In this document: positions 1-6,562 of the stretch, piece by piece
Layout: each line of letters starts with the position of its first letter
How positions within the stretch are numbered: the first letter of the stretch is position 1
NCBI GenBank assembly: GCA_964652755.1
Contig: CAZZBP010000079.1
Location: forward strand, 1-7,442
Direction: 5' to 3'
DNA: 7,442 nucleotides
Source: UBA11795 sp964652755
GTDB lineage: Bacteria > Chloroflexota > Dehalococcoidia > Lucifugimonadales > UBA826
Program-made: the position numbers and the translations under genes
Notes under the pieces: generated by a model
Told to the model about the DNA's origin: nothing
Seen by the model: the letters and a program-made list of their open reading frames with translations, nothing else
Database searches by the model: none

Positions 1-55
1 GTTAGGATATGCCAGTTTTCAAGACTGGTGCCTTCGTCCGCTCGGCCAACCCTCC
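1..55 (-). tRNA. tRNA-Ser (anticodon UGA), 3' part outside the window
   Basis: Read on the minus strand from position 55, the sequence starts with an acceptor 5' strand GGAGGGT, followed by TGGCCGAGCGG, the usual start of a bacterial tRNA-Ser D-arm. It then has a 5-bp anticodon stem CCAGT/ACTGG around the 7-base loop CTTGAAA. The anticodon in this loop is TGA, which reads UCA and other UCN serine codons. The long variable arm, T-arm and acceptor 3' strand lie beyond position 1, so the gene is partial and the presence of an encoded CCA cannot be judged. No convincing promoter was seen upstream (56-150). Confidence 0.9.
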
Positions 56-110
56 TCACATACGGTACGGTCCCCACTTCGACTTAGCGCAGATACGCAA
101 AAACTCAGTC

Positions 111-140
111 ATCCAATGAGTACATTAGTAATAATTGGAT
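111..140. repeat. 7-bp perfect inverted repeat (ATCCAAT / ATTGGAT)
   Basis: ATCCAAT at 111-117 is the exact reverse complement of ATTGGAT at 134-140. The 16-base spacer contains a further TAC/GTA pairing. It lies between the end of the kinase-fold gene (stop at 241) and the 5' end of the tRNA-Ser. On the minus strand it is followed, seven bases later, by a run of five T. It could therefore be a weak AT-rich terminator for the operon to its right, or an operator; neither is shown. The rest of 56-240 holds no recognisable gene. Confidence 0.35.
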
Positions 141-240
141 AACGACCACCTGAATATTCTATTGTGTGACCTCTAGTAGGGGCAATAAGATTCTAAATCG
201 CATTGAATTGTGTGGAATAAATCTACATGAGCGATGTCTT

Positions 241-1053
241 TTAAACGAAAGGCCATGGGACATTTCTATACGGGTCAAGTATAGGTAATATTGGGTCTTC
301 AATCATTCTCTCCAGCCTCTGAATAAGAGCCTGCATTTCTTTCTCTGAAGTCTGATCTTGTAAAGAAGATTTTATATTTCCGACCGATTCCAACCTATTC
401 GCTAACGACTTCAGGTCTAAAAGTAGGTGCTTCGGAATTGTTGTGCCACAGTACTCAAGCATAACTGTCCGGAGTTTAAATGATTGGTGAAATGTAAGAC
501 CGTGATCTATGGACCAAATTTTCTGGCGATTGTCGAGTATACAATGACCTGCTTTTCTGTCAGCGTTATTCACTAGAAGATCGAAAACAGCAAATTTGGC
601 CAGCTCTTCTTCAAGATCATCTCTCATTTCGAAATATGTCACTCTGGGATCGCAGTCCTTGTAGAGTTGCATCGAGCCTATCCCGTAAGGTCCATCACGC
701 ACGATGGTAAGGGGTATGTTGGGCCAACCGAGTTCTCTGCTCAGTAGATAGGCTGCGTACTCCCTTTTATATAGCGTGCCGTACGGAAAATCGTGTAAAG
801 GTTTTTCCCCATCCCGGGGCTTGTAGATAGCGCGTACACATTTGGATTGTTCCCCCGCGGATAGCCAAATTAAAAAAGTGTAATTCGAGCCCCACGGCAT
901 TGTGTGGCCGCCCAGAAACTCACCCTGTTCAAGGAAAATAGAAGCATCTTTATCTGTCAGGTCAAGGACTTCCGCTTCAGGCGTAGGAAACTGCTCCCTT
1001 GGGTCTTTCTGCGTTCGTGCTGGCAGTGTGCCCTCTCCTTTGTTTTGATCCAA
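241..1053 (-). CDS. SCO1664-family protein with a PI3/PI4-kinase-like fold
   Basis: This 270-aa protein resembles the family first named for Streptomyces SCO1664 (TIGR03843), which is distantly related to the phosphatidylinositol 3-/4-kinase domain; its substrate is unknown. Visible kinase-like elements are a candidate ATP lysine in AIYKPRDGEKPL (K78) with the conserved DFPYGTLYKRE following, a catalytic-loop-like segment VNNADRKAGHC (161-171) and a metal-binding DFG-like segment SIDHGLTFH (181-189). There is no signal peptide or membrane segment, so it should be cytoplasmic. The first possible start is TTG at 1053 without a good Shine-Dalgarno, so the true start could lie slightly downstream; the conserved region begins around residue 30. 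It follows the DUF3090 gene by 30 bases on the same strand and is surely co-transcribed. In Actinobacteria these two accompany a histidine-phosphatase gene, which is not seen here. The stop is TAA. Confidence 0.85.
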   Translation of the reverse strand: MDQNKGEGTLPARTQKDPREQFPTPEAEVLDLTDKDASIFLEQGEFLGGHTMPWGSNYTFLIWLSAGEQSKCVRAIYKPRDGEKPLHDFPYGTLYKREYAAYLLSRELGWPNIPLTIVRDGPYGIGSMQLYKDCDPRVTYFEMRDDLEEELAKFAVFDLLVNNADRKAGHCILDNRQKIWSIDHGLTFHQSFKLRTVMLEYCGTTIPKHLLLDLKSLANRLESVGNIKSSLQDQTSEKEMQALIQRLERMIEDPILPILDPYRNVPWPFV

Positions 1054-1083
1054 GTGCTAGGGGAATGCTAACGGATTGGGTTG

Positions 1084-1605
1084 TCAGAGCCGTTCAGCGG
1101 CATCTTTTGAGTGGCCGTTAGTACGTTCGCAATAATGCCCGTCAGGGTTAACGGCTCTTCCGCACAACTGACATATTGGCCTGCCAGCTGAAACGATCTC
1201 CAGACCGTCATGTGAGAATTCTCTGATCATAGCTCTTGTTACCCAGATTCGAACTGTAGGTTCTTCATTGCCGTCATCTTCGGGATCGTGCGCATCTACA
1301 ACGAAAAGCCCACTATCCGGATTATGTCCGAAGGCGAGTCGGTTAGCCTTAAAATCAAGATTTGTGAGGCCTTCTGCTTCGATGCCGTCTGGCGGTTTGC
1401 CAGTGGCGCCCTCTTCCTCCACGTTTTCTTTTTCCATCTGAACCATTGCGAGGCATAGTTCCGCAAGTTGCTCCTTCTCGAGCCATATTTTTGCACTGCT
1501 GCTAGCGCTGTCTACGGAGATTCGAAAAGTTCTCATTCCGGGATCACCAAACGTCTCCGGAATGAACTGAGTAACTTGGGTGAATTCATGGTTTGGACCT
1601 GCCAT
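1084..1605 (-). CDS. DUF3090 family protein (TIGR03847)
   Basis: The protein matches the uncharacterised DUF3090 family. It has an N-terminal segment beginning MAGPNHEF and running into GDPGMRTFRI, a middle RLAFGHN followed by VVDAHDPED, and a C-terminal cysteine cluster C-x2-C followed by DGHYC and NGH that looks like a small zinc-binding knuckle. I place the start at ATG 1605 (173 aa) because GGAG lies six bases upstream (1612-1615) and the family begins at about this point. The open frame extends in-frame to a GTG at 1722 (212 aa), but those 39 extra residues do not look like the family and lack a well-placed ribosome binding site. The gene directly precedes the kinase-fold gene (30-base gap); the two form a conserved pair of unknown function in Actinobacteria and Chloroflexi. 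The stop is TGA, so UGA works as a terminator in this genome. Confidence 0.88.
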   Translation of the reverse strand: MAGPNHEFTQVTQFIPETFGDPGMRTFRISVDSASSSAKIWLEKEQLAELCLAMVQMEKENVEEEGATGKPPDGIEAEGLTNLDFKANRLAFGHNPDSGLFVVDAHDPEDDGNEEPTVRIWVTRAMIREFSHDGLEIVSAGRPICQLCGRAVNPDGHYCERTNGHSKDAAERL

Positions 1606-1724
1606 GTACGACTCCATTGGCAATATTATTGATGGTTTGGAAGGCTTGGTGAGAATGTTAGAGGTAAGGAGTGCATAGCCGCAAGCGAAAGTAGTTTTTT
1701 GGTTTTGGGCTATATCTGTCACTA

Positions 1725-1733
1725 TGCTATAAT
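1725..1733 (+). promoter_or_regulatory. Extended -10 promoter element for the bS21 gene
   Basis: TGCTATAAT is a perfect extended -10 (TG, one base, TATAAT). No clear -35 is seen, which an extended -10 can tolerate. Transcription would start near 1740 and give a leader of about 120 bases before the bS21 start at 1861. Confidence 0.5.
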
Positions 1734-1790
1734 TTCCGCCTGCGGCAGACGGTGCAGTAGGAGTAATCCTGGTATTGATTTGCCATATAA

Positions 1791-1819
1791 GTTATATAAG
1801 AGAGTCCGGTAATCGTAAA
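1791..1819 (-). promoter_or_regulatory. Candidate sigma70-type promoter for the DUF3090-kinase operon
   Basis: On the minus strand TTTACG (1819-1814) and TATAAC (1796-1791) are separated by exactly 17 bases, matching the -35 and -10 consensus at 4/6 and 5/6 positions. Transcription would begin near 1784, leaving a leader of about 180 bases to the preferred DUF3090 start at 1605. Confidence 0.4.
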
Positions 1820-1860
1820 TAAATGTTGGCGAACTGGACCGAATAGCAGGGAGAATCAGG

Positions 1861-2058
1861 TTGGCATTTGTAACCCTCCGTGATGGCGAAGTGCCGGAAG
1901 CGCTCGTCATGCGTTTTCAGACAACTATGCAAAGGGCGGGAATACTCAGGGAACTGCGTAATCGTCGTTTCTTTCGCTCCAAAGGGGAGCAATCTAGACT
2001 TGATAAACAGAGGAGTCTCAGGAGATTACGTCGCCGACGGCGAGGAGTGAGGAGATAA
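1861..2058 (+). CDS. rpsU: 30S ribosomal protein bS21
   Basis: The 65-aa product has the bS21 pattern: a short beta start with VTLRDGE (residues 4-10), a helix with ALVMRF, the hallmark AGILRELRNRRFFRSKGEQ (26-44), and an arginine-rich tail ending LRRLRRRRRGVRR. bS21 binds the 30S platform near the anti-Shine-Dalgarno region and aids initiation. The length is normal for the family. The start is TTG at 1861, supported by GGGAG at 1849-1853 seven bases upstream and by homology beginning immediately after it. It is divergent from the DUF3090 operon and probably driven by the extended -10 at 1725-1733. The BioD-like gene follows 103 bases later on the same strand with no strong terminator between, so they may share a transcript. 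The stop is TAA. Confidence 0.92.
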   Translation: MAFVTLRDGEVPEALVMRFQTTMQRAGILRELRNRRFFRSKGEQSRLDKQRSLRRLRRRRRGVRR

Positions 2059-2161
2059 GGTCTCCCAACCTGTTTAACTGAAATGTTCTGCTTACGATAA
2101 AAATGGCAGGGTATGGCTCGAAGAAGGTTGCATTCGAGTTGTTGATATTGAAGTAGGTCAG

Positions 2162-3118
2162 ATGGGTGTTCTCTACATAACTTCCCAGACTGGTGGCGTA
2201 GGTAAGACTACTCTCGCTGCAGCTCTAGTTGGTATCCTCAAAGACGCAGGCAAGAATGTGATCGGTCTAATTCCCTCTATGGAGGGTAATCGGGTTGAGA
2301 CAGAACATGACATTCTTTCAAAGCTGCTTGGCGAAGCAATACGTGGTCCATCTTGCTCCTCAAAGAATACCTTAATATCTGCAATCGTCAGTGCGGGCGA
2401 GAAGTCAGATTTCGTAATTGTTGAAGGATCCGGTACCGTCGACCAGACGGATCATGTAGACATAGTTTCTAAAACTGAAGCCAAAGCGATAGTTGTATCC
2501 GATTTTAGTGATGGAGCCTCGTGCTTGGAATTTGCAAGAGATTTCGGCTCGGCTTTAGCGGGTGTCGTGATCAACTGCCGAACTAGATATGGCCGTACGG
2601 AGATGGCGAATAAACTAGCTCCATTATTCGAAGAGGCTGATATTTCAATTCTAGGAGTTATTCCCGAGGACCGGACCCTCCTAAGTCTTACGGTCGGACA
2701 AATATCAGAGAACCTCGGGGGGAAGTTTTTCTGCGGAGATCACAGATCTGATAGGCTGGTCGAGAACTTTATGGTTGGAGGATTTGGAATGGATCCTGGC
2801 CAATTTGTCTTTTCTACCAGAAATAAGAAAGCAGTGGTAGTCAGGGGCGATAGGCCTGATGTTCAGATGTCTGCGCTTCAAACGGACATGGAATGTTTCA
2901 TTATGACCAATGGGTTCGAGCCCATTGAGTATGTAAAGTACGAGTCTAATGAAGAGGATGTAGCGGTCATAATTGTGGAGACCAACACCCTAGACACGAT
3001 GGACAGGTTGGCTTCGCTTCAAAAATTAGCACGGTTCGACCACCCAGAGAAACTCAAAAAAGCGAAAACCCTGGTTTCTGAAAACGTTTGTGTGGAAACG
3101 TTAGCGGCTCCCGAATAG
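2162..3118 (+). CDS. BioD-like P-loop / DRTGG-domain protein (phosphotransacetylase N-terminal-like family)
   Basis: This 318-aa protein has two parts. Residues 1-170 form a BioD-like (AAA_26) nucleotide-binding domain with the P-loop TGGVGKTT (10-17), VEGSG (87-91) and GVVINCR (134-140). Residues 171-285 form a DRTGG domain: it follows GVIPEDRTLL (165-174) and contains LTVGQISENLGG, VENFMVGG (200-207) and the signature RGDRPDVQ (228-235). The same combination forms the N-terminal regulatory half of large phosphotransacetylases (COG0857). Here no acetyltransferase domain follows, so the protein resembles the stand-alone version known from Chloroflexi and archaea. A nucleotide-binding regulatory role linked to acetyl-CoA metabolism is inference; its reaction is not known. 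The start is ATG 2162 with only a weak AGGT upstream. The stop is TAG. It is cytoplasmic, with no membrane segment. Confidence 0.85.
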   Translation: MGVLYITSQTGGVGKTTLAAALVGILKDAGKNVIGLIPSMEGNRVETEHDILSKLLGEAIRGPSCSSKNTLISAIVSAGEKSDFVIVEGSGTVDQTDHVDIVSKTEAKAIVVSDFSDGASCLEFARDFGSALAGVVINCRTRYGRTEMANKLAPLFEEADISILGVIPEDRTLLSLTVGQISENLGGKFFCGDHRSDRLVENFMVGGFGMDPGQFVFSTRNKKAVVVRGDRPDVQMSALQTDMECFIMTNGFEPIEYVKYESNEEDVAVIIVETNTLDTMDRLASLQKLARFDHPEKLKKAKTLVSENVCVETLAAPE

Positions 3119-3177
3119 ATCTAATCTAGAAATTAGGTTCGGAATAACCCGTCCGATATTGGACTGTATGAGATGAT

Positions 3178-4446
3178 TCATATCCCTGCGGCATGGGCAG
3201 AATGAAATGTGTCTACCCCCCCAATATATAGGCCCTCTTTTTTAGCCACTGCAGCCGGGCTCGCAAATTTTGCAAAACCTGTTTGCGTAAAGCCATCTCC
3301 AAGAATACGTATGTTGTGCCCTCTTTCTACCAACTCGGCTATCACGTCAGGGTCTAATTCAGGAGGAACGTCCGTTGTTAGCGAGCTGCAGTCGATTCGG
3401 GGAGCGTCTATGGCGTCCTGAGGACTCATACTGAAATCTATCATCTTTACTAACAATGAAGTGACGCAGTTTGTTATCCTCCGTCCTCCGGAGGCACCTA
3501 CTGCTATTTCTACCCCATCAGAGCCCATTACTAGTGCGGGAGTCATGTTGTTGAGTGGATATTTGCCAGGCGCTATAGAATTGACCCGGCCCGGTGCAGG
3601 GTCATACCACATCATTCCATTGTTCATTACGATACCCGTATTCTTTGGGATAATCCCTGATCCAAAGCCTGACATGATGGTGTTGGTGATTGAAACTGCG
3701 TTGCCCTCGCCATCTATTACAGAAAGATGAGTGGTCCCATTATCTGGGCGAGGTTTGCTACTTTGTAGAACAAACTTTGGTTCCCTCCCTTCCTCAATCC
3801 ATGGATTACCGGGTTCGTATGATGAAGGAGCATTGTCGGTTATTTGCTCACTCCGCCTGATTGTATAGTCATCAGAAATCAATCCGTCCCACGGTACATC
3901 AGCGAATTCTGGATCTGCAACATATTGAAATCTGTCAGCGTAGGCCATTCTCGCAGCGCTGATATAGGCGTGAAGTGTTTCAGTCGAGTTGTGCCCTAAG
4001 GTACGAAGATCAAACCGATTCAACAATTTCAAAGTCATCGCGCTGGTAATGCCCGCGCATGCAAATGGTGGCACTCGAATAACCTTATCTCTGTAATTAA
4101 ACTCAAGCCCCTGTTGCCAGAAAAATGGACGATATCTATCAAAGTCATCAGTTGATAGTATTCCGCCGTTGGCGACAACATCGTCCACGATAGCTTGAGT
4201 TAGCTCTCCTCTGTATAAGGCATTTGCTCCGTCTTTGCCTATGGCATCCAGAGAATTGGCGAGGTCAGGTTGTTTTAGTATGTGGGGAGATTCGAGATCT
4301 CCGTATGGTAGGGAACCGTCTGGCATGAACGTGTTTCCTAGCTCTGGATAGCGCAATAACATTTTTGAAAGGCTACCGAACTTGTACAAAGTGAACCATC
4401 CCGGAGAAAATCCTTCTCGAGCGATCTTGGCAGCTGGCCTCGTCAC
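3178..4446 (-). pseudogene. Gamma-glutamyltransferase-like Ntn-hydrolase, C-terminal piece (after the in-frame TGA)
   Basis: This piece continues the reading frame of 4465-4887 with no frame change; a TGA and six sense codons separate it from the upstream piece if GTG 4446 is taken as a start. It holds the rest of the large subunit and the whole small subunit of a GGT-family N-terminal-nucleophile hydrolase. The autoprocessing site and catalytic nucleophile are in NGTTHLSVIDGEGNAVSIT (residues 236-254; the nucleophile should be the first T of TTH, residue 238, or 385 in the full 569-codon frame). It ends with a TGA stop after HSAHAAGI, a plausible family C-terminus. GTG 4446 has GGGAG directly abutting it with no spacer, so separate translation looks poor. 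Without the N-terminal 140 residues the fold should not form, so this is a pseudogene unless the TGA is read through or is a sequence error. Confidence 0.85.
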
Positions 4447-4464
4447 CTCCCAAATTGGTAGTTT

Positions 4465-4467
4465 TCA
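4465..4467 (-). other. In-frame TGA interrupting the GGT-like gene
   Basis: The frame reads HKRF, then TGA, then KLPIWEVTRPAAKIA. Against the remembered E. coli GGT segment DKYGTMPLNKVVQPAFKLA this aligns without gaps, and the TGA stands at the conserved glycine. A single G-to-T change from GGA would create it. The following bases are AAAACT. I see no strong hairpin just downstream that would resemble a bacterial selenocysteine element. Confidence 0.9.
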
Positions 4468-4887
4468 AAAGCGTTTATGCGCTTCTAGCAACACTGCAAC
4501 ACATCCGGGCACGGCTATAGATCGATAACCATGAATATTCGCATCGTTTTTAACTCCTGCCCATCCAAAGCTACCGACTGAGGCTTCTCCTGTGAGTTCG
4601 TACATGTCGGGGTGTGCACCTGTAGGACCTTTCATAGGAAAGCCTATTACGCCACCTTGATCGCCTACCTGAAACACCATATATCCCCCTCCTCCGATTC
4701 CACTTGATTCAGGTTCGACAACACCCACTGCCAAACAGGCAGCAACTCCCGCATCAATAGCGTTACCGCCCAACTTCAGCATTTGTAGCCCAGCATCTGT
4801 AGACAAAGGATCTTTGGTTGCCACCATTCCATTCTTCGAAACGGCCTCTGTCTTTATAAAATCTGTCGTAGAAGAGGTACCATGCAT
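4465..4887 (-). pseudogene. Gamma-glutamyltransferase-like Ntn-hydrolase, N-terminal piece
   Basis: These 140 codons encode the start of a GGT-family large subunit: GMVATKDPLSTDAGLQMLKLGGNAIDAGVAA is the classic family opening, followed by VEPESSGIGGGGYMVF. There is no signal peptide, so the intact protein would be cytoplasmic, unlike periplasmic E. coli GGT. Where classic GGT has DFREMAP, this protein has GFPMKGP in a gapless alignment. The arginine that binds the alpha-carboxylate of gamma-glutamyl substrates (Arg114 in E. coli) is thus a proline, which argues for a different acyl or amide substrate, as in other GGT-like hydrolases. The start is ATG 4887 with AGGAG nine bases upstream. It lies 73 bases after the MFS gene and is probably co-transcribed with it. 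The frame ends at the TGA at 4465-4467. Confidence 0.85.
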
Positions 4888-4897
4888 AGAGTGTTAC

Positions 4898-4935
4898 TCC
4901 TGTACTATCTGGGGTTGGCCACACATGGTACAGGA
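4898..4935 (-). promoter_or_regulatory. Hairpin covering the ribosome binding site of the GGT-like gene
   Basis: TCCTGTAC (4898-4905 on the plus strand) and GTACAGGA (4928-4935) form an 8-bp perfect inverted repeat with a 22-base loop that can pair further (TGTGG with CCCCA, one mismatch). In the minus-strand mRNA the 3' arm contains the AGGA of the Shine-Dalgarno for ATG 4887, so the folded form would hide it. A ten-codon frame (4926-4894) starts in the loop and ends just before the gene, but it has no ribosome binding site of its own. Confidence 0.45.
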
Positions 4936-4960
4936 ACATACGATTCAAGGCGCTGAAAAA

Positions 4961-6532
4961 TTATGAGTCTCCTCCGGCGGCAGCGATAGCCTTAGGAACA
5001 GTTCGTTCCCTAACGGTCCGTTGCGGCGAAAGGGGTTCATCAAGGTATTCGCCTTGTTTAAGCGCTTTGGGATCCGTTGATGTTTCCGATCGGTAATTCC
5101 ACACGTCCCGGAATATATAGAGGGATATTGATAATACACAGATTGCCAATATAGCTCCCAACCTTGTTGCTACAGGAGCACTAAATTCGTTAGCAATTAT
5201 TCCCGCTGTTAACGCCCCGATTGGGATGAGTCCCGAAGCCATCATGTAAATGCCGGTTACTTTGCCTCGTAGGTTGTCAGGTAAGATGCTTTGAACAGTC
5301 GCACTGGCAATGGAGAAATACGCCATCATTGCTCCCGAAATGGCCATAACAATGCCCAATGCCACTTCATAGCTACGGTTAATGGACATGGCAGTCATTA
5401 GCGCGATAAGGAAGGCGAGGGCAGAGAACGTAACTATACCTGGCCTGGTTATACGTTTCCAAGAAGCTAGAATTATGGTGCTTAACAAGGAACCAAGTCC
5501 GGCAGAGGAAAATAAAAGGCCTAGGCCCTTAGGACCTACTTCAAATAACTCCGCTGCATAAACTGGCATAAGACCGTTAATGAAGGGCACAATAAGGATA
5601 ACCATCAATAACGTTAGGCACATAAATCCGATTATTACCGGCTGTCTCGAGATGAACCTGATTCCGGATCGCAGTTCTGTAGGCACATTTCTCAGAGAAG
5701 ACCCTAGTTGACTCTTTTTTTTCGGCTCTATTGACGGAAGTATCCCTTTAGGTGTTTTTATCAACTGGATAATAAGCCCCGCACCTACCATGAGGAATGC
5801 TTCTACCAGGAATATTGGCCAAGCTCCAATCAAGCCTAGGAATAATCCACCTGCTGCCGGAACGCCGAGTCTCATAATACTGAATGCCATTGCATTCAGG
5901 GCGAAGGCATTTATTAGCTTTTCTCTCGGTACAATCGTCGTGATCAATGCCATGCGGGCCGGGTCATGGATTGTCCAAGCTATACCCATTAGAAACACGA
6001 AACCAAATAAGTTCCAGGTAGCACCCAAACCGGCCATAAGGAAGATAGAAAATGTGACCATCAGGATGGCTTGATATGTGTAAACTATTGCCAGAAGCCG
6101 CCGCTTGTCAAACCTATCGCAGACAAGCCCACCGAGAGGTGCGCCCAGAAGTATCGGAAGGGCATCAAGTCCCATTATGATGCTCGTCAAAAAAGGGGAT
6201 CCGGTGATGTCGTATGCAAGCCAGCCGATAAGTACTTGTTGCAACCAGAAGGCCCCACTGAATATGACATTGGATAGCCACAAGAATCTGTAATTGACAG
6301 ACTTAAAAGTATCAAATGTATGAATTCTTGTGGGGACTCGTACAGGCTTAAAGTTCGGCTTTCTTATGCAAAGGAGAACAGATTTACTTAGTAATTGTTT
6401 TTTTAGATGATGTTGTCCTGACTGTAATAGGCTCCTTTGGGAGCCGACTTGTTTTTTGTAGGAGTGACCTGAGGCGTACGACCAATCTGATGTGGAAGTT
6501 TCAACTGAATGTCCAGACTTACTCTTGTCCAA
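4961..6532 (-). CDS. MFS transporter, MFS_3/EntS-type exporter
   Basis: This is a major facilitator protein of the branch including the enterobactin exporter EntS, presumably a proton-driven exporter in the cytoplasmic membrane; the substrate is unknown. From TTG 6532 (523 aa), motif A GGLVCDRFDKRR lies near residues 134-145, the MFS_3 hallmark HDPARMAL near 189-196, and DNLRGKVTGIYMMASG at 419-434 in the C-terminal half. About ten to twelve hydrophobic segments run from residue 83 to 475, with a charged central loop near 260-290 (EPKKKSQ). Family homology begins only at about HTFDTFKSVNYRFLW (residue 71 on), and no ATG, GTG or TTG lies near there. TTG 6532 is chosen because GGGAG stands nine bases upstream; the open frame reaches TTG 6562. 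The first 70 residues are Ser/Lys/His-rich and may not be translated. The stop is TAA; the GGT-like gene follows. Confidence 0.85.
   Translation of the reverse strand: MDKSKSGHSVETSTSDWSYASGHSYKKQVGSQRSLLQSGQHHLKKQLLSKSVLLCIRKPNFKPVRVPTRIHTFDTFKSVNYRFLWLSNVIFSGAFWLQQVLIGWLAYDITGSPFLTSIIMGLDALPILLGAPLGGLVCDRFDKRRLLAIVYTYQAILMVTFSIFLMAGLGATWNLFGFVFLMGIAWTIHDPARMALITTIVPREKLINAFALNAMAFSIMRLGVPAAGGLFLGLIGAWPIFLVEAFLMVGAGLIIQLIKTPKGILPSIEPKKKSQLGSSLRNVPTELRSGIRFISRQPVIIGFMCLTLLMVILIVPFINGLMPVYAAELFEVGPKGLGLLFSSAGLGSLLSTIILASWKRITRPGIVTFSALAFLIALMTAMSINRSYEVALGIVMAISGAMMAYFSIASATVQSILPDNLRGKVTGIYMMASGLIPIGALTAGIIANEFSAPVATRLGAILAICVLSISLYIFRDVWNYRSETSTDPKALKQGEYLDEPLSPQRTVRERTVPKAIAAAGGDS
6430..6445. 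repeat. Perfect 6-bp hairpin inside the 5' region of the MFS gene
   Basis: GGCTCC (6430-6435) and GGAGCC (6440-6445) pair around a 4-base loop. In the minus-strand transcript this lies about 100 bases before the point where MFS homology begins, in the stretch whose coding status is doubtful. It could be part of an mRNA leader structure. On the plus strand it is followed by a T run, but no plus-strand gene ends there. Confidence 0.4.
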
Positions 6533-6562
6533 CTTATGTTTCTCCCACTTTCCCTTTTCCAA

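Noticed and set aside
1606..1722. N-terminal extension of the DUF3090 protein from GTG 1722
   Set aside because: The extra 39 residues do not match the family, the GTG lacks a well-spaced Shine-Dalgarno, and ATG 1605 has GGAG six bases upstream.
1722..1992. Two minus-strand frames (1722-1910 and 1792-1992) opposite bS21
   Set aside because: They are antisense to a clear bS21 gene, resemble no protein family and lack ribosome binding sites.
2051..2065. GGAGA/TCTCC hairpin at the end of bS21 as a terminator
   Set aside because: The stem is only 5 bp, overlaps the stop codon, and is not followed by a T run.
3121..3164. Short inverted repeats between the convergent BioD-like and GGT-like genes as a shared terminator
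   Set aside because: The stems are only 4-5 bp with no adjacent T run on either strand, which is too weak to call.
4465..4467. Alternative genetic code with UGA read as glycine (as in SR1/Gracilibacteria)
   Set aside because: The DUF3090 gene, the 80-aa gene and the GGT-like gene itself all end in TGA at natural ends, and no other TGA interrupts a gene here. The other families also point to Chloroflexota.
4420..4467. Selenocysteine insertion at the GGT TGA
   Set aside because: The position is a family glycine, not cysteine, and no convincing stem-loop with the expected spacing follows the TGA.
4763..4948. Minus-strand 61-codon frame overlapping the start of the GGT-like gene in another frame
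   Set aside because: It overlaps the conserved GGT N-terminus out of frame and has no family resemblance; it is a shadow frame.
6430..6463. GGCTCC/GGAGCC hairpin plus T run as a plus-strand terminator
   Set aside because: There is no plus-strand gene upstream that it could terminate; the region lies within the antisense of the MFS gene.
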